NCBI GenBank assembly: GCA_023653785.1
Contig: JAMKCH010084901.1
Coordinates: 48,344 to 112,343 of the forward strand
From: Ophioderma brevispina
Taxonomy: Eukaryota; Echinodermata; Ophiuroidea; Amphilepidida; Ophiodermatidae
Length of the DNA: 64,000 bases
Direction: 5' to 3'
Of the stretch, positions 33,481 through 45,660 are shown piece after piece. A model generated the notes under the pieces. That model was given only the letters and a program-made list of their open reading frames with translations, had not been told where the DNA came from and searched no databases. The position numbers were made by a program, and so were the translations under genes. Position 1 is the first letter of the stretch; the number at the start of each line of letters is the position of its first letter.

Positions 33481-34069
33481 CAAATGTATGTAGGAGTATC
33501 TCTTTCAAGCCAATTAAATAATGAATTGAAGACAGTATTACTTGTCAATTTGCCCTTCCTGATGAGGGTTTAAACACACTTTTACGCATCCGGTTTGTTT
33601 TAGTGCTATCTACCAAAGATATCCTAAGCGCATTGATTGATCTTGGAAAGATTTTAGATAGAAAACATGAAGAGCTTCCAATAAAACGAAATTATTATCA
33701 ACTAATGAGACAATTGAAGGACCTAGTATGCCATTTGTAAATGGTGCTGGAATTATGCCATGAACCTATTTAGAAGGCATAATTGTTGCTATCTACCAAA
33801 GATGTATGTAAGAATATTTATGTGGATTTCTTCAAAATATTAAATAATTACAATGACTTGTAAAGTAAAGCAATACTTCTGTTTTGGTAGGTTTTTTATC
33901 ATTTGCTGATTGTTGTGGAGGTCATAATGACACATGTCAGATTTATATTGGAATCTTTTAGAATGCACCACATAATCGTTTTAAAATGTATATTAATAGT
34001 TTAATTCACAATGTGCGATGTAAAGTAATGATGACAGTGTTGCTTTGTGTATGGTGATGTCTGTGTTCT

Positions 34070-34115
34070 TTGTTTTCTTTCTTTTCTTTCTTTCTTTCTT
34101 TTTACTTTCTTGGGT
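34070..34115. repeat. (TTCT)n microsatellite
   Basis: About nine TTTC/TTCT units at 34073-34108. Confidence 0.9.
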
Positions 34116-36060
34116 TATCGGGCGATGGGGATTTTGGATTCATGACGACGTGTTGAACTGGGCCGATTAACTGGGTGGGAATTTGGAGAATGAGCGGCCC
34201 CAGCAAAGCGGCGTCCGCACGGATCTTATAAAATGCTGTTGCTCGGCTTGGGAGATTGGGACTATAGGAACCTTAAACTGACTATCCACGGCACGGCAAT
34301 CATTGCGGTTTCACGGTCCTGTAACACCAAGTCTCCTTTCAACCAAAAGCCTATTTCCTGAGCCTAGTGCAATAGATCGGGGAGGTCGTTTTCACCAAGA
34401 TGGCCTGAGAAAATGGGTAACTTGGGGCTGGAGGTGAACGGGCTCTCCTTCCAACGCCAGCAGCAAGTCGCGACCAGGCAATAACCTGAACAAAATGACA
34501 ATAAAAGAAAAGAAATTAACATAAACCATTAGCCATGGAAATGTTGTTTTATACACGGAATTTGTAAATAAACAGAAAGAAACAGATTTCAATAAGAAAA
34601 GAAAGACAAGAGTAAAGACATTAGAACTAATTTGATAAAGAAGAGGAAAAGAGAGAAGGATAAAAGGCAACAATGAGGAAAGAAGAGAATGATTTCAAGA
34701 AATCGAAAACAACTAACTTATAATTTGTGCTCCCAAGCCTGAGAGGCGGGGAGTGGAAACGGGATGTTAGAAAGAAGAAGAAGAAAGATAAGACAGGAAA
34801 GAGATAAGAACAGAAAGAAAGAAAGAAAGAAGAACAGAATGGATGAGAAGAAAGACAGAAAGAAAGTGTTATAAACTAATTTTTAATAAACCTTTAAAGC
34901 GCCATCTGAAACCGCTCGTTGAGAAAGAGTACTTCTGCGTTTTCGCTCAACCCAGCAATACGTTCCTGTTGCCATGCGGTTGCCCTTGATAGGTATGGAT
35001 ACCTCACATAATGGCTTCAATATGGAAAGTCTTTCCACAATTGGTGCGAGGACACGGCTCTGATGAGGATGTTCTAGTACTTTCCTCGAGCCCCGTTTCA
35101 AAGCAGTCAGTTTCTTTCCCTCTGGATCGGCCTTGACTGAAGTTATCTGGATGATTTCATTTCGCCGAAGAATGTCTTGCGCCTGTTCTTTTCCATCGCC
35201 CTGACAACCGTCGACACAAGGGCTCTCTAAGCTCTTTGAGAATATCTTTACCTCTCGATTGAGCCTCGATACTTAAGATGCACTAGTTGCCCTGCCATTT
35301 CCCAAGCAGTAGTAGAAGAAGTAGAAATGGCGTCTTCTATGCCTTTCTTTCCCGCCGTCGAAATATAAACTCGTGGCCAAGTCGTTTTGCCCTATGTTTT
35401 TGGGCCAATTAGCAATGCCTAACAGCCCTGACAGCGAACCTCTTGAGGGTTATTGGAAAGAGACCAATCTTCTACGAACGTCAAATATGCCGAAAGGACT
35501 CGTTGTCTTGCCCCTTAGAGCCCTACATCATTGTCCTCTCTAGGTGTTAGCTTGGTTTTGCATCATCGTTTGAGTTGGATTGGTCAGCGATGTGGGTGCA
35601 GTTGTGGTGTAAGTGGTTCGCGGATCTTCTGTAGCTTACATACTTCCAGGCGCCTAGTAGTAGTTGCAATGGTTTGCGCTGAAGTTTACCACTATCCCCG
35701 TATTGATGTTGCAGGTGAGCCTTGACAGTTCATCCATCTGTGCAGTCTGTCCAGTTTGTGACTACACATATAGGAAGTGCGAATACGCCATCTCATGCGC
35801 CGGTTCTTGACACTGGGCCCAGGTAGTACTTGTGACTTGTTATTTGGACCGAATGCATCAACAACAGCTCTGCTGAAACTGCCTCATGCGGGCATCGCGA
35901 AGGATAACCCGACCTTGGCTGTATGTTAGCAGCTAGACTTTAGCCGAACGACCTGGCCGTGTAATTCTGCCCCGCATTCGCCATCTCAATTCGATGCGTG
36001 ACTTCTCAGTAGAAATGTATTCTATCAAATGAGAGATAGAGAGATTCGTAATACCAATGT
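34116..36060. other. Higher-GC unassigned region with purine tract
   Basis: Except for an A/G-rich low-complexity tract at 34500-34870 (including (GAAA)n near 34815), this stretch is richer in GC and CpG than its neighbours. Several medium frames on the minus strand are broken by stops (for example 34883-35101, reading VLAPIVERLSILKPLCEVSI). I see no family signature; a decayed transposon is the most likely explanation. Confidence 0.3.
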
Positions 36061-36464
36061 TCCTGGTCCCAAGGCAGATTATTAAGGAAAGGCAGGTTAC
36101 TTACCTGGCTGTGCAAAGTTCTACCCGTTCGACTGTTCTACACATTGTGATGAACTGTATTACCCGGTATTTGCATAGTATAATATTACATTGCAATGAC
36201 TGAGTGTCACAGTTCGGAAGCCTTATTGCCTGCACACGAACCATGTATGTGAAGTCAATGATGTTTGTTAAAATGCGGTTGTCATGATGCTAGCAGATGA
36301 TTCACCCCAATTCTACTAAGTGTTGTTTGTGCCTCTGTTTGCTTAGTGCGCTGTGGAACAACAGACTCAATGCAATAGAATTACTTGAAATTTAATGTTT
36401 TCAAGCTGACTTAATCATGGAACCGTGGTTTGTGCACTCCTCGTTTGAACATGAAAAACTGAGA

Positions 36465-36535
36465 CCCCCAGCACACACACACAGACGCGCCTCGCCACGC
36501 ACGCACACGCAACACAAACACACACATACATGTGC
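36465..36535. repeat. (CA)n-rich microsatellite
   Basis: Interrupted CA/CG dinucleotide tract. Confidence 0.9.
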
Positions 36536-36877
36536 GTTGGTGGCTGCCTGAAACATTGTTATCTTTCACAGCCCCCACCCATGCAGATGATTGTAAATGA
36601 TATACTTTTTTAATTGGAAACTTGACACCCCTTACACCGACTAATACTTTCTATTTACTATATAGCCTACGCCTTTCTTATCTGTAATATGCGCAGACTA
36701 ATTGTTTATCCTGGGATATCCCGATTCCTTTTCATCCATGCCTTTTGGGAAATTAAAGAGTATAGTCTTGTAATTAATTGTGACTAAATTAAAAGAGTGA
36801 GCGTTTTTCGTTTTTGGTTATGATAGACAAGAAATAAAATTTAAGATTTTTTTTTTCAAACGACTCAGACAATCGAG

Positions 36878-37155
36878 GAAAAATGGTTAGAACATAATGC
36901 ACGTCTCTATTCAAATATAAATCCCCGCTCTCTCCCTGTCAATGTGGAGCCACCTCATGTCAATACAACATTCTTGTCCACTTCTCCCAACATTGATTGA
37001 TGGGGAGTGGGGGATAAGGGTAGGTTCGAGGGAACAATGATCAGCCTTCAGATAAAACAAGGCATCGTGCCAACACGGCCACACTGTAAAATAAGCACAT
37101 ATGTTCAACAATGAGGGATTAATGTTCCAACAACTTTTTACCAGGATTTGCAGGG
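36878..37155. repeat. Second copy of the 29.2-kb repeat
   Basis: Same orientation and order of shared words as 29195-29465. It abuts the foldback that starts near 37170. Confidence 0.85.
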
Positions 37156-37169
37156 TCAAACAATCATCG

Positions 37170-38150
37170 TTTTACCCCCCTCACTAACAAAAAGTTGACA
37201 CCTTTGGTAGTAGATGGACCCTCTATATGAATGCTGTAGGTAGTACTCTCAATTTGGGTCCTCTCCCCAGGGTGTGTGTCAACATTCTTGTGTGGTCCAC
37301 CCCCCACCCCTTCAAGTGGTGTTTCGCGCGCGCGCCGGACGGCGCGAGACAGCAAATTTAAGTTACACCGGGCGTCCAACTTTTAAATGCTCTCCAATCA
37401 TGTTGAAATGTATGCCATATTGTCAGGCTAGTCATAAGGATTCTAAAAAGTATAGTTTGTACCAACTATGAGCAATGGTTTTGGGAGTTAGTTATAGGGT
37501 AACAAATGGCTAAAATGGTTAAAAAAGTCCAATTTACTATTTGTACAGGGGTAAGAAATCGGAAGTGCCTCCAAGTGTTGAAAAATGCTAGAAGTTGTGC
37601 ATCTAGCTTAATGTGTTAAAATAAGTAATAGTTTGTACCATCATTGCAATGCATAGTTACCATTGGTTAGGGACAAAATAGGTCATAGGTCAACATACTC
37701 AATTGGTGTTGACCTTCTTTGACCCTTATCTCCGTAAGTAAGCATTTTTAAAATTGATACAAATATACCTTTTATGAGTTCTCTTACATCAAGCAATTAA
37801 CTTGCAAAGATTTAAAATATAATCAGATTAAACTTTTAATGGTGACCCCTGTACAAATTGAATTGACCTTTTTTTTTACCATTTAGCCATTTACCTTATA
37901 ACTCCAAAACCAATGGTCGTAGGTGGTACAAACTAACATTTTGGATTCCTATGACTAGATGGACAATTGGCATACATTTCCAACATGATTGGTGCATTTT
38001 AAAAGTTTGACCCCTGGGTAAACTTAAATTGGCCCCTATTGAAAACGTGATCAACATTGAGGTATACCTACCTAAGCATTGATTTTTGTAGGGGCCATAC
38101 TAACTACCAAAGGTTGTAAAACCTTTTCTGTAGTGGGAGTGGTAACAAAA
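37170..38150. mobile_element. Large foldback element, about 1 kb
   Basis: The left arm (37170-37560) and right arm (37850-38150) are inverted copies. Words in the left arm (CACCTTTGGTAGTAG, CTTTTAAATGCTCTCCAATC, AATGTATGCCA, TAGTTTGTACCA, AATGGTTTTGGGAGTTA, TTTGTACAGGGG) appear as reverse complements, in reverse order, in the right arm. The spacer is about 290 bases. The left arm has an extra GC-rich segment (37290-37350, with GCGCGCGCGCC). Many small indels separate the arms. It has no coding capacity. Confidence 0.85.
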
Positions 38151-38439
38151 CTCCTTAGAATAAGGCCCCTATGATATTCTGCTCCTCCTCTAATTGAACT
38201 CTTGAACAGACCACATACATTTCGACACTAATTCGCTATAGTAGCGCAATTACCTTTAAAAACTGTCGGCCATTTTGGAAAATGGTGGTTTATGGTAAAT
38301 AGTGCACCACTTGTCATCACATATTTTCATGAACTACAAAACCCAAAGATCAAATGTAGCTATGATTGCAAATGTATTATTCCGGCCCTGGTTAGTAGAA
38401 ATCTAAGGTCCCCCTTTCACTGCATTGATGCAGCCACTA

Positions 38440-38700
38440 CTAGTTACATTTTAGTACTTTTCAGTACGTGTCTAGTACATTTCGAGTAGGTTATCGAAAT
38501 GGGCGTTTTTTTCAACAGTTTCTAAGTGAACAAGTAGAATGATGACAAATCTAGTACACTGTGAACACTTTATTATCAGTGTACTTGTAATGCACTCTAA
38601 AAACTTTGTACTCTTGATGAGGTTCCAAACTGCACCTCTAAAGAAATTAGTTCTACAAGTGCTTTTCAACTACAGTAATCGAAAATTTGTACTCAAATTT
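38440..38700. repeat. GTAC-motif cluster 4
   Basis: Seven GTAC cores in 260 bases: TTTTAGTACTTTTCAGTACG, TCTAGTACATTTCGAG, AGTGTACTTG, TTTGTACTCTTG, TTTGTACTCAAA and others. The same vocabulary occurs as in clusters 1-3. Confidence 0.6.
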
Positions 38701-40214
38701 TACCAGGGGAGACCTTGAACTGCCTTAAGTGTAAACGGTGATGGAAAATCGGGTTTAAACTGGTCTTAGTATAGGAGTTGTACACATGTAATACAATTAA
38801 AGCGACATAATGGCATAAAAAAATATCAGACATAATGAAAAAGGACCCTAATGACAAAATCACTTCCACCAGTTTGAAAAACAATTGGATGTTTACCATT
38901 CTGTAAAAAACAGTAAAACAGGAAAAGTTCCAGAGGGGGAGGTGGCAGTTGTGGACAATTTCTGGAAAAAGGAAGCTAACATTACTGCCAGCATTACCAA
39001 ACTTGAAAATAGCATGCTGTCATCAGCCTCAACAGACCATTGCTATTGTATATGATGTGCTAATCCCAGCTAATCCATTTTCACTTGCCAGATCATATCT
39101 TACTACAAGCCTAAGTACAATGACCTGAAATCCTGGTCTGAATGCTTTTGAATTGTGTAGAAAAACCGGCTAGATATACTGTAAAGTCTGTCAGGGATGT
39201 TCAACACCTGGTTTTATGTTCAGAAAATTGCCACGAATGACACCTTCCCGCTGAAAAAAATTATTCATGTTTGTACCTGTTTTACAGAATGTAACATCCA
39301 AATTGTTTTCAAACTGGGAAAGTGATTTCCGTAAGGGTCCGTCCCCCATTAGGTCTGAATATTTTTGATGCCATTGTCGCTTTTAAGAACTTGAGCTGTC
39401 GTCGATAATCATGATAATGGCACATTTTTCATTACAGCCACAGAACAGTTTACCTGATGTGATTCATATGGATTATTAGTGGTTAAAAGAAGAATTGCAT
39501 TTTTCATAGCCCAACCGGCCTATCACTTTGCTTGTACTCTGACGTACGAGAAAATGAACGCGGCAAATTCTGCAACGCTATCTACAGTTGCTTTCTTCAG
39601 AGTAGGTGTGAAATAATATAAACCAATTCTGGTGTATAAAGAAACAATGGATGGGGGGCATATTTTCTATGTTATATGCTGTTTTATAAGGGGCAACACT
39701 AATTAGGGTACATAGAATCTCGTATAAGGTCATCACTCAAAGGGAGATATCTTGCAGGTACACGAACACCTCCTTCGCAACAGGTTTGCGTTACAAAATG
39801 AAGAGCGCCGCTCAGTACTGAATGGTGACGTCAGGAATTTGTGATACAGCTGGGAAGATTTGGGAAATTCGGCACTCTGTTCAGAGACTTCTCAGACCTC
39901 AGGGGTAGTAACAAATATTTATATGCGCCATGATAATGGGCAAATCCAGAATGGATCGCTACGGAAGCTTGAAAACAGGAATTCAAATCAGACTTCACGT
40001 TTATGAGTGGTGGTTGTTGTTTTTGTGTTTGTAGCGGTGCGTATGAATAAATCCTATAAATTGAGGGTTCGTAGATTATGCGCGATATAATTTGATTAGT
40101 GAGATGTACTATTTGGGTCGGTGTCACTTTGGTCCAATCCTGAACACACAATGTCATCTATGCAGGGTCACATTTTTACGTTTACTACGTTGCAATTGGC
40201 AAAATATGCATGGA
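38701..40214. other. Intron with a short unassigned open stretch
   Basis: From about 38930 the + strand is open and reads VPEGEVAVVDNFWKKEAN then ITASITKLENSML, followed after a stop by IISYYKPKYNDLKSWSE. It looks protein-like but I cannot name a family. The rest is AT-rich and featureless. Confidence 0.3.
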
Positions 40215-40600
40215 TATTATTCGGCTATGGAACCAAGTTTGAATGGGAAATGCAATGGGCGTATTGATTGCTATCATAATTATATGCGCAGAAATGTTTT
40301 GACTCAGGCAGGGGTCAGTTTGCGGCGCGGTCAAGCTGTGTGCATGACATGCATATATGGTAGGTCTTTAGGTTGTGTGTATACGCAACGGTTCATTGAA
40401 TTTGGGTCAGTCCAGCCGTGCATGCTGGATCGAGCGCGATAAAAAGCCGCAAGCCTTCTGGTTAATTGGTTACTACGCAGGCGCGCGAAGTGCGTCGGTG
40501 ACTAGCAGGAGTCGGTGGGATTCGACAGTAGAATCGATTACGCATGCGTGAAAACTTTGTACAGCGTCTATAGAGTAGGTTTGTATGTGAGGGGTACCGT
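40215..40600 (+). repeat. Repeat part C, second copy
   Basis: Direct copy of 25770-26157 with numerous short indels. The inverted relatives of parts A and B follow at 41.2-41.8 kb, so the order and orientation differ from the 23.5-26.2 kb arrangement. Confidence 0.8.
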
Positions 40601-41029
40601 TTATGTTATTACATACAAATAACCTTTCGGTGAAATGTCTGAAAGCATTGGTACTCAGGCCACTACAATAGACTGTTATTAGGAGAAACGACATGTATAT
40701 GCAGTTAATTGAGCTCAATGGACAGGGAATCGAGGAACCTTTGCAGTTATTAGTCTCGAAAGGGGTCCTTGGGCATTCCCTTGCAGACCGAACCGAACGT
40801 TTCCAAGACCAGAAACTAATTACTCATCGAAAAGGTACCCATTATTAAGGATTTAGATTAAGTCTCAATTACCTATTGATAGTTCAGGTAAGAGGAGACC
40901 GCGATCTCATCGGATCTCAGTCCATATGGTTAATCAATATAGTGCAGTCAGTCAGATTTACAGCCTTGTATTTGGTTGATGGAAGTTGTTGAGATGTGAA
41001 TTTCCTCACCAATAATTTTTCATTTCTTT

Positions 41030-41235
41030 TCGGAAATTGAAATGTTCTTTCTTTTTTGGAGTGGTGGGGGGTGGGGTTGGGGTTATTCTTTTTGGAGGAA
41101 GGATAGGAGTGGGGGTTTCTTTTTGGGCGTGTGGAGGGTATAGGAAATGTATTATTTCTTCTTTTGGGGGGTTGGTAGGGGTCTTATTTCTTTTTTCTAC
41201 GTATTTATTCCGCAAATTTTCATACACTGTAGGGA
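41030..41235. other. G/T-rich anomalous tract
   Basis: Runs such as GTGGTGGGGGGTGGGGTTGGG and TTTTGGGGGGTTGG, with almost no C. The composition differs sharply from both flanks, and it sits exactly at the edge of the A/B repeat copy. Confidence 0.7.
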
Positions 41236-41785
41236 CACCTCCTCCTTTAGCTCTTTCTTGAAATGCAGAACTGTCACATCAGGGGTACGTGGTTGTGCGT
41301 AATTCCCCACCACGGACTGTAACTGCACCCCGGTCTCCGATGCCGAAATCTCGGGTAGAGTCTGCCTCACGTCCTAATCTTTCATGTAAACATGCCCGTG
41401 TGACCGCGTGGTAGCGAACTTTCTTGAAGATTCATGTTTGTTCGTCGAGGTCAAACTCTCAGAATGAGCGATTACAAGTTTGCAAATTTAAAATTGTGAT
41501 TTAATAATACAATGATGAACCGAAGCCAATCAGCGCATAGTCTTTACATGCAAATTCCGAACATTAGCCAATTCCCAATTAGGACCAGAGACTGGCCACC
41601 CATGGACGTAACATCAACACGGCGGCAACCCTCAGTGGTTAGGGCGGGCACCGTCGATGTATTTACAACCCGCAGAAGTCAATAGGCAATTAGCCACGTC
41701 TCGTAAATCCCACTTAAAAGGAAATCCCTGGGGATTATACTTCGGTTTTCTTACGTGGTCTGCAGAGGGTCACCGTCCTTAGTGT
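41236..41785 (-). repeat. Repeat parts B and A, inverted and uninterrupted
   Basis: Reverse complement relative of 23535-23898 plus 25471-25668. Across the position where the other copy holds a LINE, this copy is continuous (reverse strand: TACCACGCGGTCACACGGGCATG). It therefore represents the pre-insertion state. Confidence 0.82.
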
Positions 41786-41999
41786 TGTTTTTCATTGTTA
41801 CTTAGAGGGTCGCGGAGTGCCAAATTGTGTAAACACGTAATTCAATACGGAATAAATCGCCAATCTCTAATAGGGCGCGTTCACACTCCATAGAAAAACG
41901 TTTTTACAACAATTGGCACTCGCCAGGTGTAATAATACTCAATAATTTGGATACCCTCATGAAAGTTCTAAGAATTTTATTTGTTTGTAAATTCTAGGT

Positions 42000-44900
42000 T
42001 GTTCCATCACCTGCTAGGGATTAAAAGACCGTATTGTTTTAACATTCCCTGCTTGTGAAAAATCTGGTTATTAAAACTTTTTTTCTCAAGATGCCTGGAA
42101 CCGAATCGGACCCCATTGGAGTAGAGAAGATTGGGGCGAGGCTTGGTATCAAATTCATGGATAGGTTGGATTGGAAAGAGATAAAGCCAGCCCCCAACTG
42201 AGGGGAATTCAGCGTTATTGAGGTAATGCATAGTCAAAATTCAATTATTGTGGCACAAGGAAACTCGCGATTTAAGTGGTGCTATGACAACATTATTTTT
42301 GTTTTCGTCTATTTTTATTTTAACATATTTAAACAAACAAAAGCACAATAAAAATAACAATTGAACCAAATTTAAATCAAACAAAGTGTAAAAACAAAAG
42401 TGAAATAAACTCTTACACTACTATAACTATAAATAAACTAAAATACAAAAATCAACACACAAACCACACAAACCTGGAGCAAAGGTTACGTAACATCGTT
42501 GAAACGATTTTCATAAGTATGTCTACAAGAATAAATCTTTGAGTGGTTAGCATTCGTTGTCGAATTTTTGTTGATTCAAAAATTCTGGTACCGGGATAAA
42601 TTTTTCTGTTTCATACTAATGTATGAATTCTCGCTGAATTATTGGAAAGGAGCCTTTTTTTCTCAAAAGCTTATTTTGGTAAATATTCCATTTGACCCAA
42701 ATTATAAGAATTTCTACCCTATTTTGTTGTAAGGGAGGAAGGACCTACATACCGTGTTCCTACTTAAAAGTCACCAATGTTTACATTTTTCGTATCATCC
42801 AACCACCAACACTGGTCAAATATTATTGACATATCGACAGTCAAATAAATGGGAAGATCTTTCTGTTCTTTCTACTCACAAAAAAGTACATAAATAATCA
42901 TTTCTTATTTTGGATTTTGATGCGTTTTGAGGAGGAATTTGTAGCTAGAATCTATTATTTATTTGAATTGGAACCAAGTAAGTTTAGATTCGATTGTGTC
43001 AAAAGGTAGTTTGTTTTTAGCTGGAGCCATTTCCACGTAAGTGTTTTATTTAAGATTTGTTCCCATTTTTGGTGTTTCTTCTCATATTGTTTGTCACTTT
43101 GCCAGCTATAAGTTTCTTGTAAAAACTTACCCAGTTTTTTTCTTTTAAGTAAGAATCAAATGAAAAGGACGGCAGAGGGTGTTTAGTTGGAGGTATTTGA
43201 CCTGTAAAAAATCGGTCTTCTCTTTAAGGTTGAATTAACAGCTCTACAAATTCCTTCGTAGGGCATAAAGTTTGTTTAATGTTATATTTTAATATGAATC
43301 TGCGTACGTGTTCATTGTACAATCTGTATTAAATAGATCACATACAAATTTGATGCCCCTATTTTGCCATCTTCGTAAATATGTGGTCTCTCCACAAATT
43401 TTAAAGAACTCGTTATTCCATAGATTTTGTTTAAGAAACCTTGTAATGTCTTAGGGGTATTGCACTGCACAAAATCTCCCCAATAAAAGTAAACATCTTT
43501 CCAAAATGGTTTTTATTGTTAACAGCTATTTCTTTTAATGTTTGCCCCATGTATTGAAATTCAATTAATTTATTTTGCAGTGCTGTATTCAAGACAAAGG
43601 CATGATTTTTTCATCTTGGATAATTAATCAATCTCCTTATCCTGTTTTTTAAGAGCCTGAAGAATTCTTTTTATGTCAATCATTTTAGCGCCTCCAAATT
43701 CTTTGTCATTTTCATTTGGGTCCTTGTATTGTGGCATGTCTTTTCCAAATAAATTTAACATGTCGCGTTGTAATTTTTAATAAAATCATCAGAGGAGATG
43801 GAATATGAGAATTAAATGATTAATTTGGGTAAGATTAAAGATTTGACTACGGTTATTCTACCTACTACAGAAAATTTCTTCTGGACCAATGATTGTGCAT
43901 ATTTTTTAACACTGCATATATTCGATAAAATTTTCTTTCACCATGTTTTCTGTTTGTAACGAGAAGTCAATGCCTATGCGAGTTAAATGTTCCTTGTCCT
44001 TCTACCCATACAATTTTTTTTACTATTTTTTTACGGGTGTTTTTATTCGATAAGTCTATATTTTTTTGTGGCCTATCCAAATCACTTTAGTTTTAACTTT
44101 CATTAATTTTCAATCCGGATATTCTATAAAAATCTTCAATAACTTGTAAAGCATAATTGAGCGATTGGTCAGAGCCATCTAAAATGAATGTAGTATCGTC
44201 ACCTACTGAGATACTAATATTTCTTATTCCTATTTTTAATATTTCCCTTAATATTACAGTTTTTCTTCGTAAGAATAGACAGTATTTCTGCAACAAATAA
44301 AAATAATAGGGTGAGAAGGTGTCGCCTTGACGGCAATCCTCGTTCATAGAAAAAAAAATCTAGGGGTTAGGTGACCATTAATTTGAATATAGGAGCTGCT
44401 ATTTGATGTAAAAACTTTTTATCCAATCCACCTTTTCAATTTTCCAATATTGAATAGCTTCAAGAACTTTGAAATAACTGATGGACCGGAGTCCAAAAGC
44501 TTTTTCAAAATCTATAAACCACAACCGGGAATATTTTCAGAGTGTCCGCATATATGAGCGTATCATTCATAAATCAATCACATATTTTCTCCAATAGATC
44601 TCCCGGTCAATAATCCTTTTGATCTTCACGGATAGTTGCGGTAATACTTTTTTTAATTCTTTTCAGCTATAAGATGCTGACGCTAATTTATCTGTAGTGT
44701 TAAGTAAAGAAATGGGTCTCCAGTTTTTTAGAACTTGTCTGGCTTATCACCTTTTGGTAGTAAAGTAATAATACCATGCTGTTGCATTTGATATAGTTGG
44801 TTATTATAGTAACCATAATTTAGGAGATTCTTATTATTAGGTGGGAAAGATCAGTCCAAAAGACCTTAAAAAAAAAATTCAAACTGGAATCCATCCGACC

Positions 44901-45480
44901 ACGGAGATTTGTTATTTTTCATTTCTAAGAAGAACACTCAAAACTTCATCATAACATAACGGGCCTTCCAAGCTTTCGGACGTGTTTCTTATCCAGATAT
45001 GTAATCGTTTTTTGGTTAACATGTTCGTCCAAGTCTCGATATTTAGATTTCCGTCTTTATTTTTAACATGTTTTTCATAAAAATTTTGTAAATTCTTTCA
45101 GATTATTTCATCATGCATTTTAGTCCATTGTTTTCTAAATTAAGACTTTTAATTGCCTTGTTAATGAAGTTTGTTTTCTTTTCCCAAATTTAAAAAGACT
45201 TAGTTGCTATTTTCGCCTTTTTCAATCTGTTCTCTTTGGGCTCTCATCTATAACCTTTTATTATTTCAATGTTCGTAATTCTGTTAAAATAGTTTGTTTG
45301 TTCTTACGCTCTGCTTCTATTAACTTACGGGGTTCCATTCATTTTCTCTTCAAGATTGGAAATTTGTTGTTCCACTCTAAAAACTCGAATTCCTTGTTGT
45401 TGTCTTTCCTTTCTTTTCTTTTTTCCTAACTGATCTATTGTTACGCTAGTCCCTAATGGCCATCATTAGTAACTCGAAAA
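42000..45480 (-). mobile_element. LINE RT and C-terminal part, tandem copy 1
   Basis: On the minus strand the RT core reads CRQGDTFSPYYF, then SVGDDTTFILDGSDQSLNYA and FYRISGLKINES (44093-44347). This is the L1/Tx1-type arrangement in which [FY]ADD is changed to VGDD but keeps both aspartates. The C-terminus (MLKQYGLLIPSR near 42010-42060) resembles the end of such ORF2 proteins. Dozens of frameshifts break the rest. The 5' edge at about 45478 joins the C-terminal segment of copy 2, so the unit is repeated head to tail. Confidence 0.8.
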
Positions 45481-45660
45481 AATCTGGTTTATAAACTTTT
45501 TTTCTCAAGATTCCTGGAACCGAATCGGACCCATCGGAGTAGAGAAGATTGGGGCGAGGCTGCCGTATAAATCATGGCTAGGTTGGGAACGAGATAAAAA
45601 AGCCATGCCCCCACTAGGGGAATTCAGCGTATGAGGTCTGCATAGTCAAAATTCCAATGG

